Positions 16,274 to 23,781 of a DNA stretch of 35,580 nucleotides are shown here, piece by piece. Origin of the DNA: an uncultured Bacteroidales bacterium (lineage in GTDB: Bacteria > Bacteroidota > Bacteroidia > Bacteroidales > F082); the NCBI GenBank assembly GCA_946405575.1, contig CAMJHP010000029.1, positions 1-35,580 on the forward strand, written 5' to 3'. Made by a program: the position numbers and the translations under genes. The notes beneath the pieces are model-generated. The model had not been told where the DNA came from. It was given only the letters and a program-made list of their open reading frames with translations, and did no database searches. Numbering within the stretch: the stretch's first letter is position 1; every line of letters begins with the position of its first letter.

Positions 16274-17848
16274 TTATTCCCATTCGATAGTCGCTGGGGG
16301 TTTCGACGAAATATCGTAACAGACGCGATTCACTCCTTTTACCTTATTAATAATATCATTCGACACCTTGGCCATAAACTCATACGGCAGATGCACCCAG
16401 TCGGCAGTCATGCCGTCTGTGGAAATCACCGCACGCAAGGCGATGGTGTATTCATAGCTCCTTTCATCGCCCATCACACCAACCGACTTCACTGGAAGAA
16501 GGATGGTGCCAGCTTGCCAAATGCTGTCGTAAAGGTTATCAGCCATTTCGTTCGGATAGGAAGCACTCGGCAACTCACATGGCCAGTTGCGCAAGCCTTT
16601 GATAAAAATGTCGTCGGCATCGCGGAGGATACGGAGTTTCTCTTCGGTAACCTCGCCCAAAATGCGAATACCCAGACTTGGTCCTGGGAAAGGATGACGG
16701 CCAATCAGTTCGCGCTTGATGCCCAAGGCACGACCCACACGGCGCACCTCGTCCTTGAACAAGGAACGTAAGGGCTCCACAATCTTCAAATTCATCTTCT
16801 CAGGCAAGCCACCCACATTGTGGTGCGACTTAATCTTGCAACTCGGTCCATTCACGCTCACACTCTCAATCACATCAGGATAGATGGTGCCCTGGGCAAG
16901 CCAACGGGCACCTTCAATCTTTTGAGCCTCAGCGTCAAAGACATCAATGAAAGTGGAACCGATGGCCTTTCTCTTGGCTTCAGGGTCAGTGACACCTTTC
17001 AATTTTTCGAGGAACAGATGTCCCGAATGAACACCTATGACGTTCAAGCCCATTTCCTTATAGGAATCGAGGACTTCCTCAAACTCGTTCTTACGCAAGA
17101 GCCCGTTGTCCACAAAGATGCAGGTTAGGTTCTTCCCTATCGCCTTGTTGAGCAACACGGCTGCCACGGTACTATCTACGCCGCCTGAGAGGCCGAGGAT
17201 GACCTTGTCATCGCCCAGCTTTTGTTTCAAACTCGCCACAGTATTGTCAATGAACGAATCGGGCGTCCAGTCGCCTTTGCAACCGCAAATGCCGAGAGCA
17301 AAGTTGGCCAGCATCTGCGGTCCTTCCTTGGTGTGAAACACCTCAGGATGGAACTGCACGGCATAAGTCTCTTCACCGTCAATCTTGTAGGCTGCATTTT
17401 CCACGTCGTCAGTCGAGGCAATGATTCTCGCGTTGGTGGGGAGTTTGGCAATCGTGTCGCCATGACTCATCCACACCTGACTAGACTTACTGACTCCCTT
17501 GAACAGCGGGCATTGCTCATCCACCACCGTCAACGTAGCACGCCCATATTCTCGAGCAATGCTACCATTAACTTGCCCACCAAAATGTTGCGAAATGAAC
17601 TGGGCACCATAACAAATGCCTAACAGCGGGAGTTTCCCTTTGATGCCATCGAGGTTGACAAAAGGAGCGCGCTCGTCGCGGACTGAAAATGGACTACCAC
17701 TGAGAATCACACCTTTAATAGAAGGTCCAATTGCTGGGACCTTGTTAAATGGATGGATTTCGCAATAGACATTCAGTTCACGCAGGCGACGGCCTATGAG
17801 TTGGGTAACCTGCGAGCCAAAATCAAGAATGAGAATCATTTCTTGCAT
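16274..17848 (-). CDS. guaA: GMP synthase (glutamine-hydrolysing)
   Basis: Converts XMP to GMP with glutamine and ATP, the last step of guanine nucleotide synthesis (EC 6.3.5.2), in the cytosol. The class I glutamine amidotransferase domain has the nucleophile Cys79 in LLGICYGAQ and the His167/Glu169 pair in FHPEV. The ATP-pyrophosphatase domain has the P-loop SGGVDS at 221-226, and the C-terminal dimerisation domain ends KPPATIEWE. The length (524 aa) is typical. I chose ATG 17848 ([13 protein letters not shown]), as in other Bacteroidota; ATG 17839 is possible. It is the first gene of a three-gene unit with the LysM and MORN genes and is transcribed from the divergent promoter at 17864-17871. 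Confidence 0.97.
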   Translation of the reverse strand: MQEMILILDFGSQVTQLIGRRLRELNVYCEIHPFNKVPAIGPSIKGVILSGSPFSVRDERAPFVNLDGIKGKLPLLGICYGAQFISQHFGGQVNGSIAREYGRATLTVVDEQCPLFKGVSKSSQVWMSHGDTIAKLPTNARIIASTDDVENAAYKIDGEETYAVQFHPEVFHTKEGPQMLANFALGICGCKGDWTPDSFIDNTVASLKQKLGDDKVILGLSGGVDSTVAAVLLNKAIGKNLTCIFVDNGLLRKNEFEEVLDSYKEMGLNVIGVHSGHLFLEKLKGVTDPEAKRKAIGSTFIDVFDAEAQKIEGARWLAQGTIYPDVIESVSVNGPSCKIKSHHNVGGLPEKMNLKIVEPLRSLFKDEVRRVGRALGIKRELIGRHPFPGPSLGIRILGEVTEEKLRILRDADDIFIKGLRNWPCELPSASYPNEMADNLYDSIWQAGTILLPVKSVGVMGDERSYEYTIALRAVISTDGMTADWVHLPYEFMAKVSNDIINKVKGVNRVCYDISSKPPATIEWE

Positions 17849-17857
17849 AAGCGAAAA

Positions 17858-17909
17858 TTTTGGCAAAAATAAGACTTTTTCTCAACAAAATTCCGTATTT
17901 TTGCCAAAA
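17858..17909. promoter_or_regulatory. Divergent promoter pair in a 14-bp perfect inverted repeat (guaA / prsW-like)
   Basis: The arms TTTTGGCAAAAATA (17858-17871) and TATTTTTGCCAAAA (17896-17909) are exact reverse complements with a 24-bp spacer. Each arm contains a TATTTTTG -7 element: minus strand 17864-17871 for guaA, plus strand 17896-17903 for the PrsW-like gene. The two promoters point away from each other across the spacer. The extra GCC/GGC next to each -7 box could be part of an operator or just shared initiation sequence. Confidence 0.7.
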
Positions 17910-17920
17910 AGAATCAAAGT

Positions 17921-18715
17921 ATGCTTTATTATTTCCTCCTCTTTGCTATTGCCATTCTACCCGTCATCCTATTGATGATTTACATCTACCGTCAAGACAA
18001 ATACCAAAAAGAGCCCATCAAATCTCTCATCAAAGCGTTTATAGGGGGAATGATTGCCATACCTTTGGACATTCTCATCGTCACGGGAATCGACTTCCTA
18101 TTGGGCGGAACAGTGCTTGCCAATACCGTGTTTTTTAGTGCATTTTTGGAAGCTGGCATCCCCGAAGAACTTTCCAAATTCCTCATTTTCATAATTTTCA
18201 TTTGGAATGATAAAAACTTCGATGAATACTTCGATGGCATCGTCTATGCTACTTTCATAGGCTTAGGGTTTGCCTGTGTGGAAAACATTGAGTATGTCTT
18301 CCAGTTTGGCTTTCAAACCGGAGTGGTACGTGCCTTGCTCTCTGTTCCAGGACATTTCCTGTTTGGCGTGGTGATGGGTTATTTTTTCTCATTAGCAAAG
18401 TTCCATCCCGAAAAGCGAGGCACCTACCTGATTTCTGGCTTGATGTTAGCTATGCTTGCTCATGGACTTTTCGACTGGCTGCTGATGGTGGCCAGCGTTT
18501 TGCCCCTCATTGGGGGTATCATCTACCTCGTTTTCCTTTGGGGCGACATCAAATTGTGGAAACTTGGATTGAAATACATCAACAAGCAACAAGAAAATTC
18601 GCGGAGACAAGCCCAAGAAGCCGCTCTCCAAGATGTAGAAAAACAAATCCATTCCGGCTTGAACTACGACTCAGAATACAGAAAAATCGACTGGAACGCG
18701 GGCGACAAATGGTAA
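17921..18715 (+). CDS. PrsW-family intramembrane metalloprotease
   Basis: A polytopic membrane protein of 264 aa. The PrsW/CAAX-like motifs are present: PEELSK with Glu82-Glu83, FDGIVYATFIGLGFACVEN with Glu121-Asn122, GHFLFG with His145 and LAHGLFD with His181. These are the expected zinc ligands and catalytic residues of the family, which cleaves membrane proteins such as anti-sigma factors in Bacillus. About seven hydrophobic segments are visible, followed by a charged cytosolic tail (residues 215-264) rich in Gln, Glu and Lys. The substrate is unknown; no sigma/anti-sigma pair is in the window. Transcribed from the promoter at 17896-17903, divergent from guaA, with a short leader of about 10-15 nt. 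Confidence 0.88.
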   Translation: MLYYFLLFAIAILPVILLMIYIYRQDKYQKEPIKSLIKAFIGGMIAIPLDILIVTGIDFLLGGTVLANTVFFSAFLEAGIPEELSKFLIFIIFIWNDKNFDEYFDGIVYATFIGLGFACVENIEYVFQFGFQTGVVRALLSVPGHFLFGVVMGYFFSLAKFHPEKRGTYLISGLMLAMLAHGLFDWLLMVASVLPLIGGIIYLVFLWGDIKLWKLGLKYINKQQENSRRQAQEAALQDVEKQIHSGLNYDSEYRKIDWNAGDKW

Positions 18716-18819
18716 GTTTCCATTCGTAATCTAATCGAAAAAGTTTGTAATCAGAATCCACATCAAACTGATTATCAATTTCATCTTTTCATAAAAATTT
18801 GTAAAGTCTTGACAAAGTG

Positions 18820-18849
18820 TTTGGGCAATATGTAGAAGTCGTAATTTTG
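18820..18849 (+). promoter_or_regulatory. Promoter of the beta-barrel / lipoprotein pair
   Basis: TTTG at 18820-18823 and TAATTTTG at 18842-18849, 18 nt apart, match the Bacteroidota -33/-7 consensus. The -7 box is 26 nt before the ATG at 18876. The remaining 104 bp back to the PrsW-like stop show only a weak 7-bp inverted repeat (TAATCAG 18748-18754 with CTGATTA 18768-18774) and no clear terminator. Confidence 0.7.
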
Positions 18850-18875
18850 CACCATTAAACCAAACACGTAATGTC

Positions 18876-19679
18876 ATGAGAAAAAAGATTCTCCTTTGGT
18901 CGTGCCTGCTTCTGCTGACTGGCACAGCGACAATGGCTCAAGAAGCGGAGCCAAAAAGCGGATGGCACCATAATCTTTATGTTGATTTGGGGCCAAAATT
19001 TACCGCCCACCTCTCGCCCAACCTTGAACCTTTCAGACCGACGGGTGGCTATGGTGCTTCTATCAATGTGGGAAGCCACATGAGGACCTACCAAGCCTCA
19101 GCCCGTTACGAAATCGTCAGTCCCGACTATCACTGGGCACTCCGTACCGGATTGCAGTACGGCTTCAGCTACAAACGCATCGGCTACAAGAAAGCCGAAG
19201 AGGTATTCCATACAGCAGATTACATTGACAACGAATGGTACTACTTCGAGGTCGACAACGAAAACCAATTGGAATACCTCCTCGTGAAAGGCATTGAGCA
19301 GCACTCCCACTACCTTGGCATCCCAATCGAAATCCGCTATTATTTCAACTCCGGCCTCGAAACCTTCAGGATGTACCTCACCGCCGAAGCAGATGTTGAC
19401 TTCCTTGTCGGCAACCGAAACAAGGTGAATTTCCTCAACAAAGACGGTATGGCGCCCTATGCCGAACAAGTCACCAAACACTATGCCAACCCTGACCCGA
19501 TGAACGCTTCTACTTACTTTGGCGCAGGTTTTCAAGTGGGCGACAAAAACGGCATCGGCGTGGGCTTCAACTGGCTCGTCCACCTTTTCGAAATCAGCGG
19601 CTCCACGGGAATGTTGCCCACCAAACCGAAATTCGCCGGAAGCAAGTTACAAATCGAATTAGTCATCCCTTTACAATAA
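18876..19679 (+). CDS. Outer-membrane beta-barrel protein
   Basis: Signal peptide at residues 1-21 (MRKKILLWSCLLLLTGTATMA). The mature protein (267 aa precursor) alternates beta strands with aromatic girdles, for example WALRTGLQYGFSYKRIGYK and LGIPIEIRYYFNSGLETF, ending in the strand SKLQIELVIPLQ. This fits the PorT/outer-membrane beta-barrel family of Bacteroidota. The next gene, a lipoprotein, starts 6 bp after the stop codon, so the two are an operon and may form a barrel plus surface lipoprotein pair. No ligand can be proposed. Confidence 0.82.
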   Translation: MRKKILLWSCLLLLTGTATMAQEAEPKSGWHHNLYVDLGPKFTAHLSPNLEPFRPTGGYGASINVGSHMRTYQASARYEIVSPDYHWALRTGLQYGFSYKRIGYKKAEEVFHTADYIDNEWYYFEVDNENQLEYLLVKGIEQHSHYLGIPIEIRYYFNSGLETFRMYLTAEADVDFLVGNRNKVNFLNKDGMAPYAEQVTKHYANPDPMNASTYFGAGFQVGDKNGIGVGFNWLVHLFEISGSTGMLPTKPKFAGSKLQIELVIPLQ

Positions 19680-19685
19680 TGAACT

Positions 19686-20294
19686 ATGAAAAAATACATC
19701 GTCATCCTTTCAGTAATGCTTGTTGCTTTGACAGCCTGCTCAAAATCAGACTTTAAGCAAACGCAATACATCGACGACCCGGACTATCCCGGATTGCCCA
19801 TCTATTCCGAAATGGGATACAACACTTTCGGTGCTTACATCAACGAACAGGCGTTCAACGTTTCGTATGAACACAGCCGACCATTCTATCTTGTCGCCGA
19901 CCGTGAAAAACTTACTATGACCCTTTACGGACATGACCATCGTAACAACCTGAATATGGTCTTCACCCTGCCGATTGATTCCACTTATCATTTGGAAGAC
20001 TACCACAGTCTCCTTGTCTTAAATGGGAAGAGCTTCACAATCGACACAACTTCAACAAGTTGCAATATCAAATTCGAAGGCTATTATGCTCCTGAAATCG
20101 AGAGCATTTACAGTGGTTACATCAAATTCGAAAAGGTTCAGCAAGTCATTGTGGACAAGCAAGATGCCGAGGTGGTCGTCTCAGGCAAGTTCCAATTCCG
20201 CGCCTTTACTCACGATGGCACCCGTATCGACGTGACTGGCGGTCGCTTCGACCTAGGTGTTGACAATGCCAATTTTGTGAATTTCAGAAGATAA
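19686..20294 (+). CDS. Putative lipoprotein, unknown function
   Basis: Lipoprotein signal MKKYIVILSVMLVALTAC with lipobox LTAC (Cys18). The mature portion (202 aa precursor) is beta-rich, with a segment NTFGAYINEQAFNVSYEHS typical of small Bacteroidota exported domains. I recognise no named family with certainty. It is the second gene of the barrel/lipoprotein operon and is closed by a strong terminator at 20315-20364. The layout resembles the lipoprotein plus barrel pair at 2389-3882, although the sequences do not look closely related. Confidence 0.75.
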   Translation: MKKYIVILSVMLVALTACSKSDFKQTQYIDDPDYPGLPIYSEMGYNTFGAYINEQAFNVSYEHSRPFYLVADREKLTMTLYGHDHRNNLNMVFTLPIDSTYHLEDYHSLLVLNGKSFTIDTTSTSCNIKFEGYYAPEIESIYSGYIKFEKVQQVIVDKQDAEVVVSGKFQFRAFTHDGTRIDVTGGRFDLGVDNANFVNFRR

Positions 20295-20314
20295 CGGCCA
20301 CATAACCTTTTTTT

Positions 20315-20364
20315 GAAGTTGTTTTTGAAATTGTTGCCGACAATTCAAAAACAACTTCTTTTTT
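20315..20364 (+). terminator. Intrinsic terminator after the lipoprotein gene
   Basis: The left arm (20315-20334, beginning gaagttgtttttgaa) and right arm (20340-20358, ending caaaaacaacttc) form a stem of about 19 bp with a single bulged A and a 5-nt loop (tgccg), followed by TTTTTT. The T-tract runs directly into the -7 element of the ychF promoter. Confidence 0.9.
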
Positions 20365-20365
20365 G

Positions 20366-20373
20366 TATCTTTG
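20366..20373 (+). promoter_or_regulatory. -7 promoter element of the ychF-like gene
   Basis: TATCTTTG matches TAnnTTTG, 21 nt before the ATG at 20395. It starts two bases after the preceding terminator's T-tract, so the region where a -33 box would lie is the right arm of the terminator hairpin; no good TTTG was found there. Confidence 0.65.
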
Positions 20374-20394
20374 CGCCATCAAAATCATAACACT

Positions 20395-21465
20395 ATGGCA
20401 CTCAATTGTGGAATCATCGGTCTTTCAAGCGTTGGAAAGACGACTATATTCAATTGTATATCAAACACTAAGGCAGAAATCGGTTTTGCCTCGAAGTCGA
20501 ACATCGGCATGTGCGAGGTGGTGGACGAACGTTTGAAGCTCATCGACAACATCTCCCATTCCAAGCGCATCGTGCCCGCCACGGTCGAAATTGTCGACTT
20601 GCCAGGATTGAGCAAAGGCGGTCAGGGCGTGGGCAACAAGCTTCTTGCCGAGGTTCAGACCATGGATGCTCTCATCCACGTGTTGCGCTGCTTCGACGAC
20701 CCCAACATTCCCCACAGCGAAGGCAGCATCGACCCTTTGCGCGACATGGAACTCGTTGATTTGGAGCTTCAAGTCCGCGACCTGGATTTGGTCACCCGCA
20801 AGTTGGAACGTACCCAGAAAATGCTGAAAAACGGAGAGAAAGACTTCAAGAAAGCTTTTGACGTGCTCACGGTTTACAAAGAAACCTTGGAGAACTTCGG
20901 CAACGCCCGCGACGCGAAAGTGGCCGAAGAAGACAAAAAATATGTGCAGGACATCCAGCTTCTGACCGCCAAGCCTATGATTTACGTCTGCAATGTGGAC
21001 GACGCTTCCGCCACAACTGGAAACAAGTATTCCGATGCCGTGAAGGCCGCATTGAAGGAAGGACAAGATATGCTTATCATCGCCGGCAAGTTAGAGGCTG
21101 AAATCTCGGAACTCGATGCCGACGACCGCCAACTCTTCATGGAAGACGCTGGTTTGACAGAGCCTGGCGTGAACAAACTTGTCCGTACAGCTTATCACAC
21201 TTTGAATTTACATTCCTTCTTCACCACAGGTCCCGACGAAACCCGCGCTTGGACCATCCATGTGGGCGACACTGCTCCCATCGCCGCCGGTGCCATCCAC
21301 AGCGACCTGCAACGCGGCTTCATCCGCGCTGAGGTGATGAGTACGGAGGACTTTCTGCAATATGGCTCGGAGGCCGCCGTCAAGGAAGCCGGCAAGTTCC
21401 GCGTGGAAGGCAAGACTTACGTCGTGCAAGACGGTGATATACTTAATATTAGATTTAATGTATAA
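20395..21465 (+). CDS. ychF: YchF-like (OLA1-type) P-loop ATPase
   Basis: Translation-factor-class P-loop protein of the Obg group, 357 aa. The G1 motif is GLSSVGKTT (residues 9-17), G3 is DLPGL (68-72) followed by KGGQGVGNKLL, the G4 position has NVDD instead of NKxD as expected for a YchF with ATP preference, and the C-terminal TGS-like domain contains GPDETRAWTIHVGDTAP and GDILNIRFNV. YchF binds ribosomes and is linked to oxidative stress in other bacteria. Oddities: the usual PNVGKST is SSVGKTT, and the conserved FCTIxPN switch region is replaced by GFASKSNIGM, so this may be a divergent paralogue. The ATG at 20395 is set by the family N-terminus MALxCGI; the frame upstream has no good start. 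Confidence 0.9.
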   Translation: MALNCGIIGLSSVGKTTIFNCISNTKAEIGFASKSNIGMCEVVDERLKLIDNISHSKRIVPATVEIVDLPGLSKGGQGVGNKLLAEVQTMDALIHVLRCFDDPNIPHSEGSIDPLRDMELVDLELQVRDLDLVTRKLERTQKMLKNGEKDFKKAFDVLTVYKETLENFGNARDAKVAEEDKKYVQDIQLLTAKPMIYVCNVDDASATTGNKYSDAVKAALKEGQDMLIIAGKLEAEISELDADDRQLFMEDAGLTEPGVNKLVRTAYHTLNLHSFFTTGPDETRAWTIHVGDTAPIAAGAIHSDLQRGFIRAEVMSTEDFLQYGSEAAVKEAGKFRVEGKTYVVQDGDILNIRFNV

Positions 21466-21515
21466 TAGAAACTACAGATTGCACAGATTACACTGATTTT
21501 CGACAGAAATTATAG

Positions 21516-21529
21516 GGACGCAAGCGTCC
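21516..21529. repeat. Short palindrome GGACGC-AA-GCGTCC
   Basis: Perfect 6-bp arms with a 2-nt centre, 27 bp before the GxxExxY start. It contains the same GACGC core as the palindromes at 11522-11582 and looks like another member of the dispersed intergenic palindrome class. Confidence 0.6.
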
Positions 21530-21555
21530 GATGGGTACAGATGGCTAGATAAAAG

Positions 21556-21972
21556 ATGGAAACGAATCAGTTTATATATGGAAGAGAAACATATGGCATT
21601 ATTGGTGCAGCTATGGAGGTCCATAGAACGCTCGGCATGGGATTTCTTGAATCCGTATATCAAGAAGCTTTAGAGGTGGAAATGACAAAACGCAACATCC
21701 CTTTTATTCCTCAACACAAGATACAAATCAAATACATAGATGTTCTGCTTAACCAATTTTATATCGCAGACCTTTTCTGTTATGGCAAAATCATAGTCGA
21801 ATTGAAAGCGGTATCTACTATTCTTCCCGAACATGAAGCCCAAGTTATCAATTACATTCATGCAACAGGTATGAAGCTAGGCATGTTATTGAATTTTGGG
21901 GGCGAAAGCCTTTATTATAAACGATTTCCCAACATCACGCCAAAGCCCATCCGTACTAATCCGCAGCTTTAG
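21556..21972 (+). CDS. GxxExxY protein (PD-(D/E)XK-like nuclease fold family)
   Basis: A 138-aa protein carrying the family signature GMGFLESVYQEAL, i.e. GxxExxY, at about residues 27-39, followed by the core IADLFCYGKIIVELKAV, where Asp and Glu-x-Lys match a PD-(D/E)XK nuclease active site. The family (PDDEXK_3) is widespread in Bacteroidota and other environmental bacteria; its biological role has not been established to my knowledge. A methionine start at 21556 (METNQFIYGRE) fits the family. Its stop codon lies within the palindrome at 21963-21976. It is enclosed by inverted repeats and interrupts the otherwise housekeeping order ychF-idi, consistent with insertion as a unit. Confidence 0.85.
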   Translation: METNQFIYGRETYGIIGAAMEVHRTLGMGFLESVYQEALEVEMTKRNIPFIPQHKIQIKYIDVLLNQFYIADLFCYGKIIVELKAVSTILPEHEAQVINYIHATGMKLGMLLNFGGESLYYKRFPNITPKPIRTNPQL

Positions 21973-21976
21973 CTGC
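21963..21976. repeat. Palindrome over the GxxExxY stop codon
   Basis: GCAGCT-TT-AGCTGC, perfect 6-bp arms, which includes the TAG stop (21970-21972). There is no T-tract after it, so it is not a standard terminator. It may be part of the cassette's repeat structure. Confidence 0.6.
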
Positions 21977-22035
21977 AAAATTACCACGACTTAACTCTGT
22001 ATAAATCTGTACAATCTGTAGTTAAAAAGGAAATA

Positions 22036-22554
22036 ATGGAATTTGTAATCTTAGTCAATGAAAACGACCAACCTATAGGTCAAATGGAGAAGCAAGCCGC
22101 GCATGTGACTCCGCATCTTCATAGGGCCTTCTCGATTTTCATCTTCAATTCAAAAGGCGAATTGTTGTTGCAGCAGCGCGCCCTTTCCAAATACCACTCC
22201 CCTGGCCTGTGGACCAACACCTGTTGCAGCCATCCCCGCGCAGGCGAGACTTTGGCTGAAGCCACCTCGCGGCGCCTGATGGAAGAGATGGGTATGGCTT
22301 GCCCGATGCATGAAGTCTACACCTTTATATACAAAGCTCCGGTAGGCGAAGGTCTAATCGAACACGAATTTGACCATGTCTGGATCGGACAAAGCGACGA
22401 CATCCCCCAAATCAACCGTGACGAAGTGGAATCATGGAAACACATGAACCTCAATGACTTGAAAAACGACATCGAAGCCCATCCCGAGCATTACACCGAG
22501 TGGTTCAAGATCACTTTTGAGGAAATGACGCATCACGCCGCTGTGTTTCAATGA
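22036..22554 (+). CDS. idi: Isopentenyl-diphosphate delta-isomerase, type 1
   Basis: Interconverts IPP and DMAPP for isoprenoid synthesis (EC 5.3.3.2), cytosolic. The NUDIX-fold type 1 enzyme is recognised by TNTCCSHPRAGE with the catalytic Cys64, the upstream HLHRAFSIFIFNSKGELLLQ, the metal-binding His residues 23, 30 and 66, and the acidic segment EHEFDHVWIG that supplies the second catalytic acid. The length (172 aa) is typical. ATG at 22036, 12 bp after the right end of the GxxExxY cassette, so its native promoter may have been displaced: no clean TAnnTTTG was seen directly upstream. It is followed by its own terminator at 22554-22581. Confidence 0.94.
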   Translation: MEFVILVNENDQPIGQMEKQAAHVTPHLHRAFSIFIFNSKGELLLQQRALSKYHSPGLWTNTCCSHPRAGETLAEATSRRLMEEMGMACPMHEVYTFIYKAPVGEGLIEHEFDHVWIGQSDDIPQINRDEVESWKHMNLNDLKNDIEAHPEHYTEWFKITFEEMTHHAAVFQ

Positions 22555-22581
22555 AAAAGCATGAGTCATCATGCTTTTTTT
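22554..22581 (+). terminator. Intrinsic terminator of idi
   Basis: AAAAAGCATGA / TCATGCTTTTT stem with loop GTCA and a run of seven T, starting at the last base of the idi stop codon. Confidence 0.9.
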
Positions 22582-22593
22582 GTTGAAAATAAA

Positions 22594-22632
22594 TAGTAAG
22601 TATATTTACTATAAGTATTTTTACTATTTTTG
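22594..22632 (+). promoter_or_regulatory. Porin promoter with two upstream palindromes (putative operator)
   Basis: TAGTAA-GTATAT-TTACTA (22594-22611) is a perfect 6-bp-arm dyad and AGTA-TTTT-TACT (22614-22625) a second one, ending on the first base of the -7 box TATTTTTG (22625-22632). No TTTG -33 box at the usual distance was found, so an activator or repressor binding these dyads is plausible. The leader to the ATG at 22672 would be about 35 nt. Confidence 0.55.
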
Positions 22633-22671
22633 CCGCAATTTTGGAATTGAAAACGTATTAAATTATCTATT

Positions 22672-23754
22672 ATGAAGCACAATTTTCGCTTTTTTGCTGG
22701 AATGCTTTTGTTAGCCATTCCGCTGTGTATCAATGCACAAAACGATGTTCAACAACAAGTCAACGAACTCAAGGGCAAGGTGGACCGTATGCCTAAAATC
22801 TCTGGTTTCGTTCAAGGCATGTACCAAGCCAACTTGAGCGACAAGGGTGAACTGCTCGACAACACCCTCAGAATGCGCCGTGTGCGTATGTCGGTCGAAG
22901 GCAACCTTTCGAAGACCGTGAGCTATAAGATCCAAGGCGACTTCAGTCGCAGCCCCATGTTGGTTGACGCTTTCATCAAGTACAAACCCTGCAGAGAGTT
23001 TGCCATCCAACTCGGTCAGTTCAAGACCCCGTTCACCTTGGAAAGCCCCATCAACCCCGTCAACCTCGAAATCTTCGACTATGGCGAGAGTGTACAAAAG
23101 CTTGTCGGCTACAGCGACGTTTGCGGCGTGGGTTCATTGGGCCGCGACCTCGGTATCATGGCCACAGGTAGCCTCTTCCCCGTGGAAGGCGAAGAAGGTT
23201 ACAAATACAGCATCGTTGACTACAGCCTCGGCGTGTTCAACGGTAATGGCGCCAACCAACTCGACAACAACAACCGCAAGGACATTGTGGGCCGCCTCGA
23301 AGTACATCCCGGCCTGAAAGACCTTACCCTGAGTGGTTCTTACTACTATGGCAGGTATAACAAAGACGAAGTGCACTATGGCATCCGTAACCGTTGGACT
23401 GCTGGCATGCAATACAACGATGGCAAGTTCTTGCTCCGTGGCGAATACATCAGCGGCGCGACAGGAATAAAGACCTATCATCCTGAAGACCTTGGATATT
23501 TCAACAGCAACGGTTATTACGGTGTAATTGGATATAACTTTCAAGCTGGTGAGCAGAAGATCATGCCCGTCCTGCGTTATGAGCACTTCACCAAAGATGC
23601 CAGCATTGCAAAAGGCGGAACAAATTGGTACACTGTGGGCATCAACTACTGGCCTTTGAAGTCCGTGAACCTCAAACTTGACTATTCATTAGTACAGAAA
23701 GAAACTGGTGAGAACTCACACCGTATGGTCGGTATCCTGAGCTACAAATTTTAA
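22672..23754 (+). CDS. OprO/OprP-like (phosphate-selective porin family) outer-membrane protein
   Basis: Signal peptide at residues 1-22 (MKHNFRFFAGMLLLAIPLCI). A short coiled-coil (QQQVNELKGKVD) follows, then a 16-strand-type barrel beginning KISGFVQGMYQAN, with RMRRVRMSVEGNL, YKIQGDFS, LVDAFIKYKP and QLGQFKTPFTLE, all typical of the porin O/P family in Bacteroidota. The protein ends in a barrel-closing Phe (ILSYKF). At 360 aa the size fits. Phosphate specificity should not be assumed: the family name derives from Pseudomonas, and here the downstream gene is a YeiH-type anion transporter 27 bp away, which hints at uptake or release of a sulfur oxyanion or another small anion. Confidence 0.88.
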   Translation: MKHNFRFFAGMLLLAIPLCINAQNDVQQQVNELKGKVDRMPKISGFVQGMYQANLSDKGELLDNTLRMRRVRMSVEGNLSKTVSYKIQGDFSRSPMLVDAFIKYKPCREFAIQLGQFKTPFTLESPINPVNLEIFDYGESVQKLVGYSDVCGVGSLGRDLGIMATGSLFPVEGEEGYKYSIVDYSLGVFNGNGANQLDNNNRKDIVGRLEVHPGLKDLTLSGSYYYGRYNKDEVHYGIRNRWTAGMQYNDGKFLLRGEYISGATGIKTYHPEDLGYFNSNGYYGVIGYNFQAGEQKIMPVLRYEHFTKDASIAKGGTNWYTVGINYWPLKSVNLKLDYSLVQKETGENSHRMVGILSYKF

Positions 23755-23781
23755 ATCTTGAATCTTAAATTTTGAATCGTT

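Larger units (their letters stand above)
21470..22023. mobile_element. Putative GxxExxY cassette bounded by 20-bp inverted repeats
   Basis: The left end AACTACAGATTGCACAGATT (21470-21489) and the right end (22004-22023, read on the minus strand AACTACAGATTGTACAGATT) are inverted copies with one mismatch in 20. The left end begins 5 bp after the ychF stop; the right end stops 12 bp before idi. Only the GxxExxY gene and two short palindromes lie inside. No transposase or clear target duplication was seen, so mobility is an inference. Confidence 0.5.

Noticed and set aside
18748..18774. Terminator after the PrsW-like gene
   Set aside because: The inverted repeat has only 7-bp arms with a 13-nt loop and no following T-run.
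20461..21066. 201-aa antisense frame across ychF
   Set aside because: Shadow of a conserved ATPase gene; no signal or domain seen.
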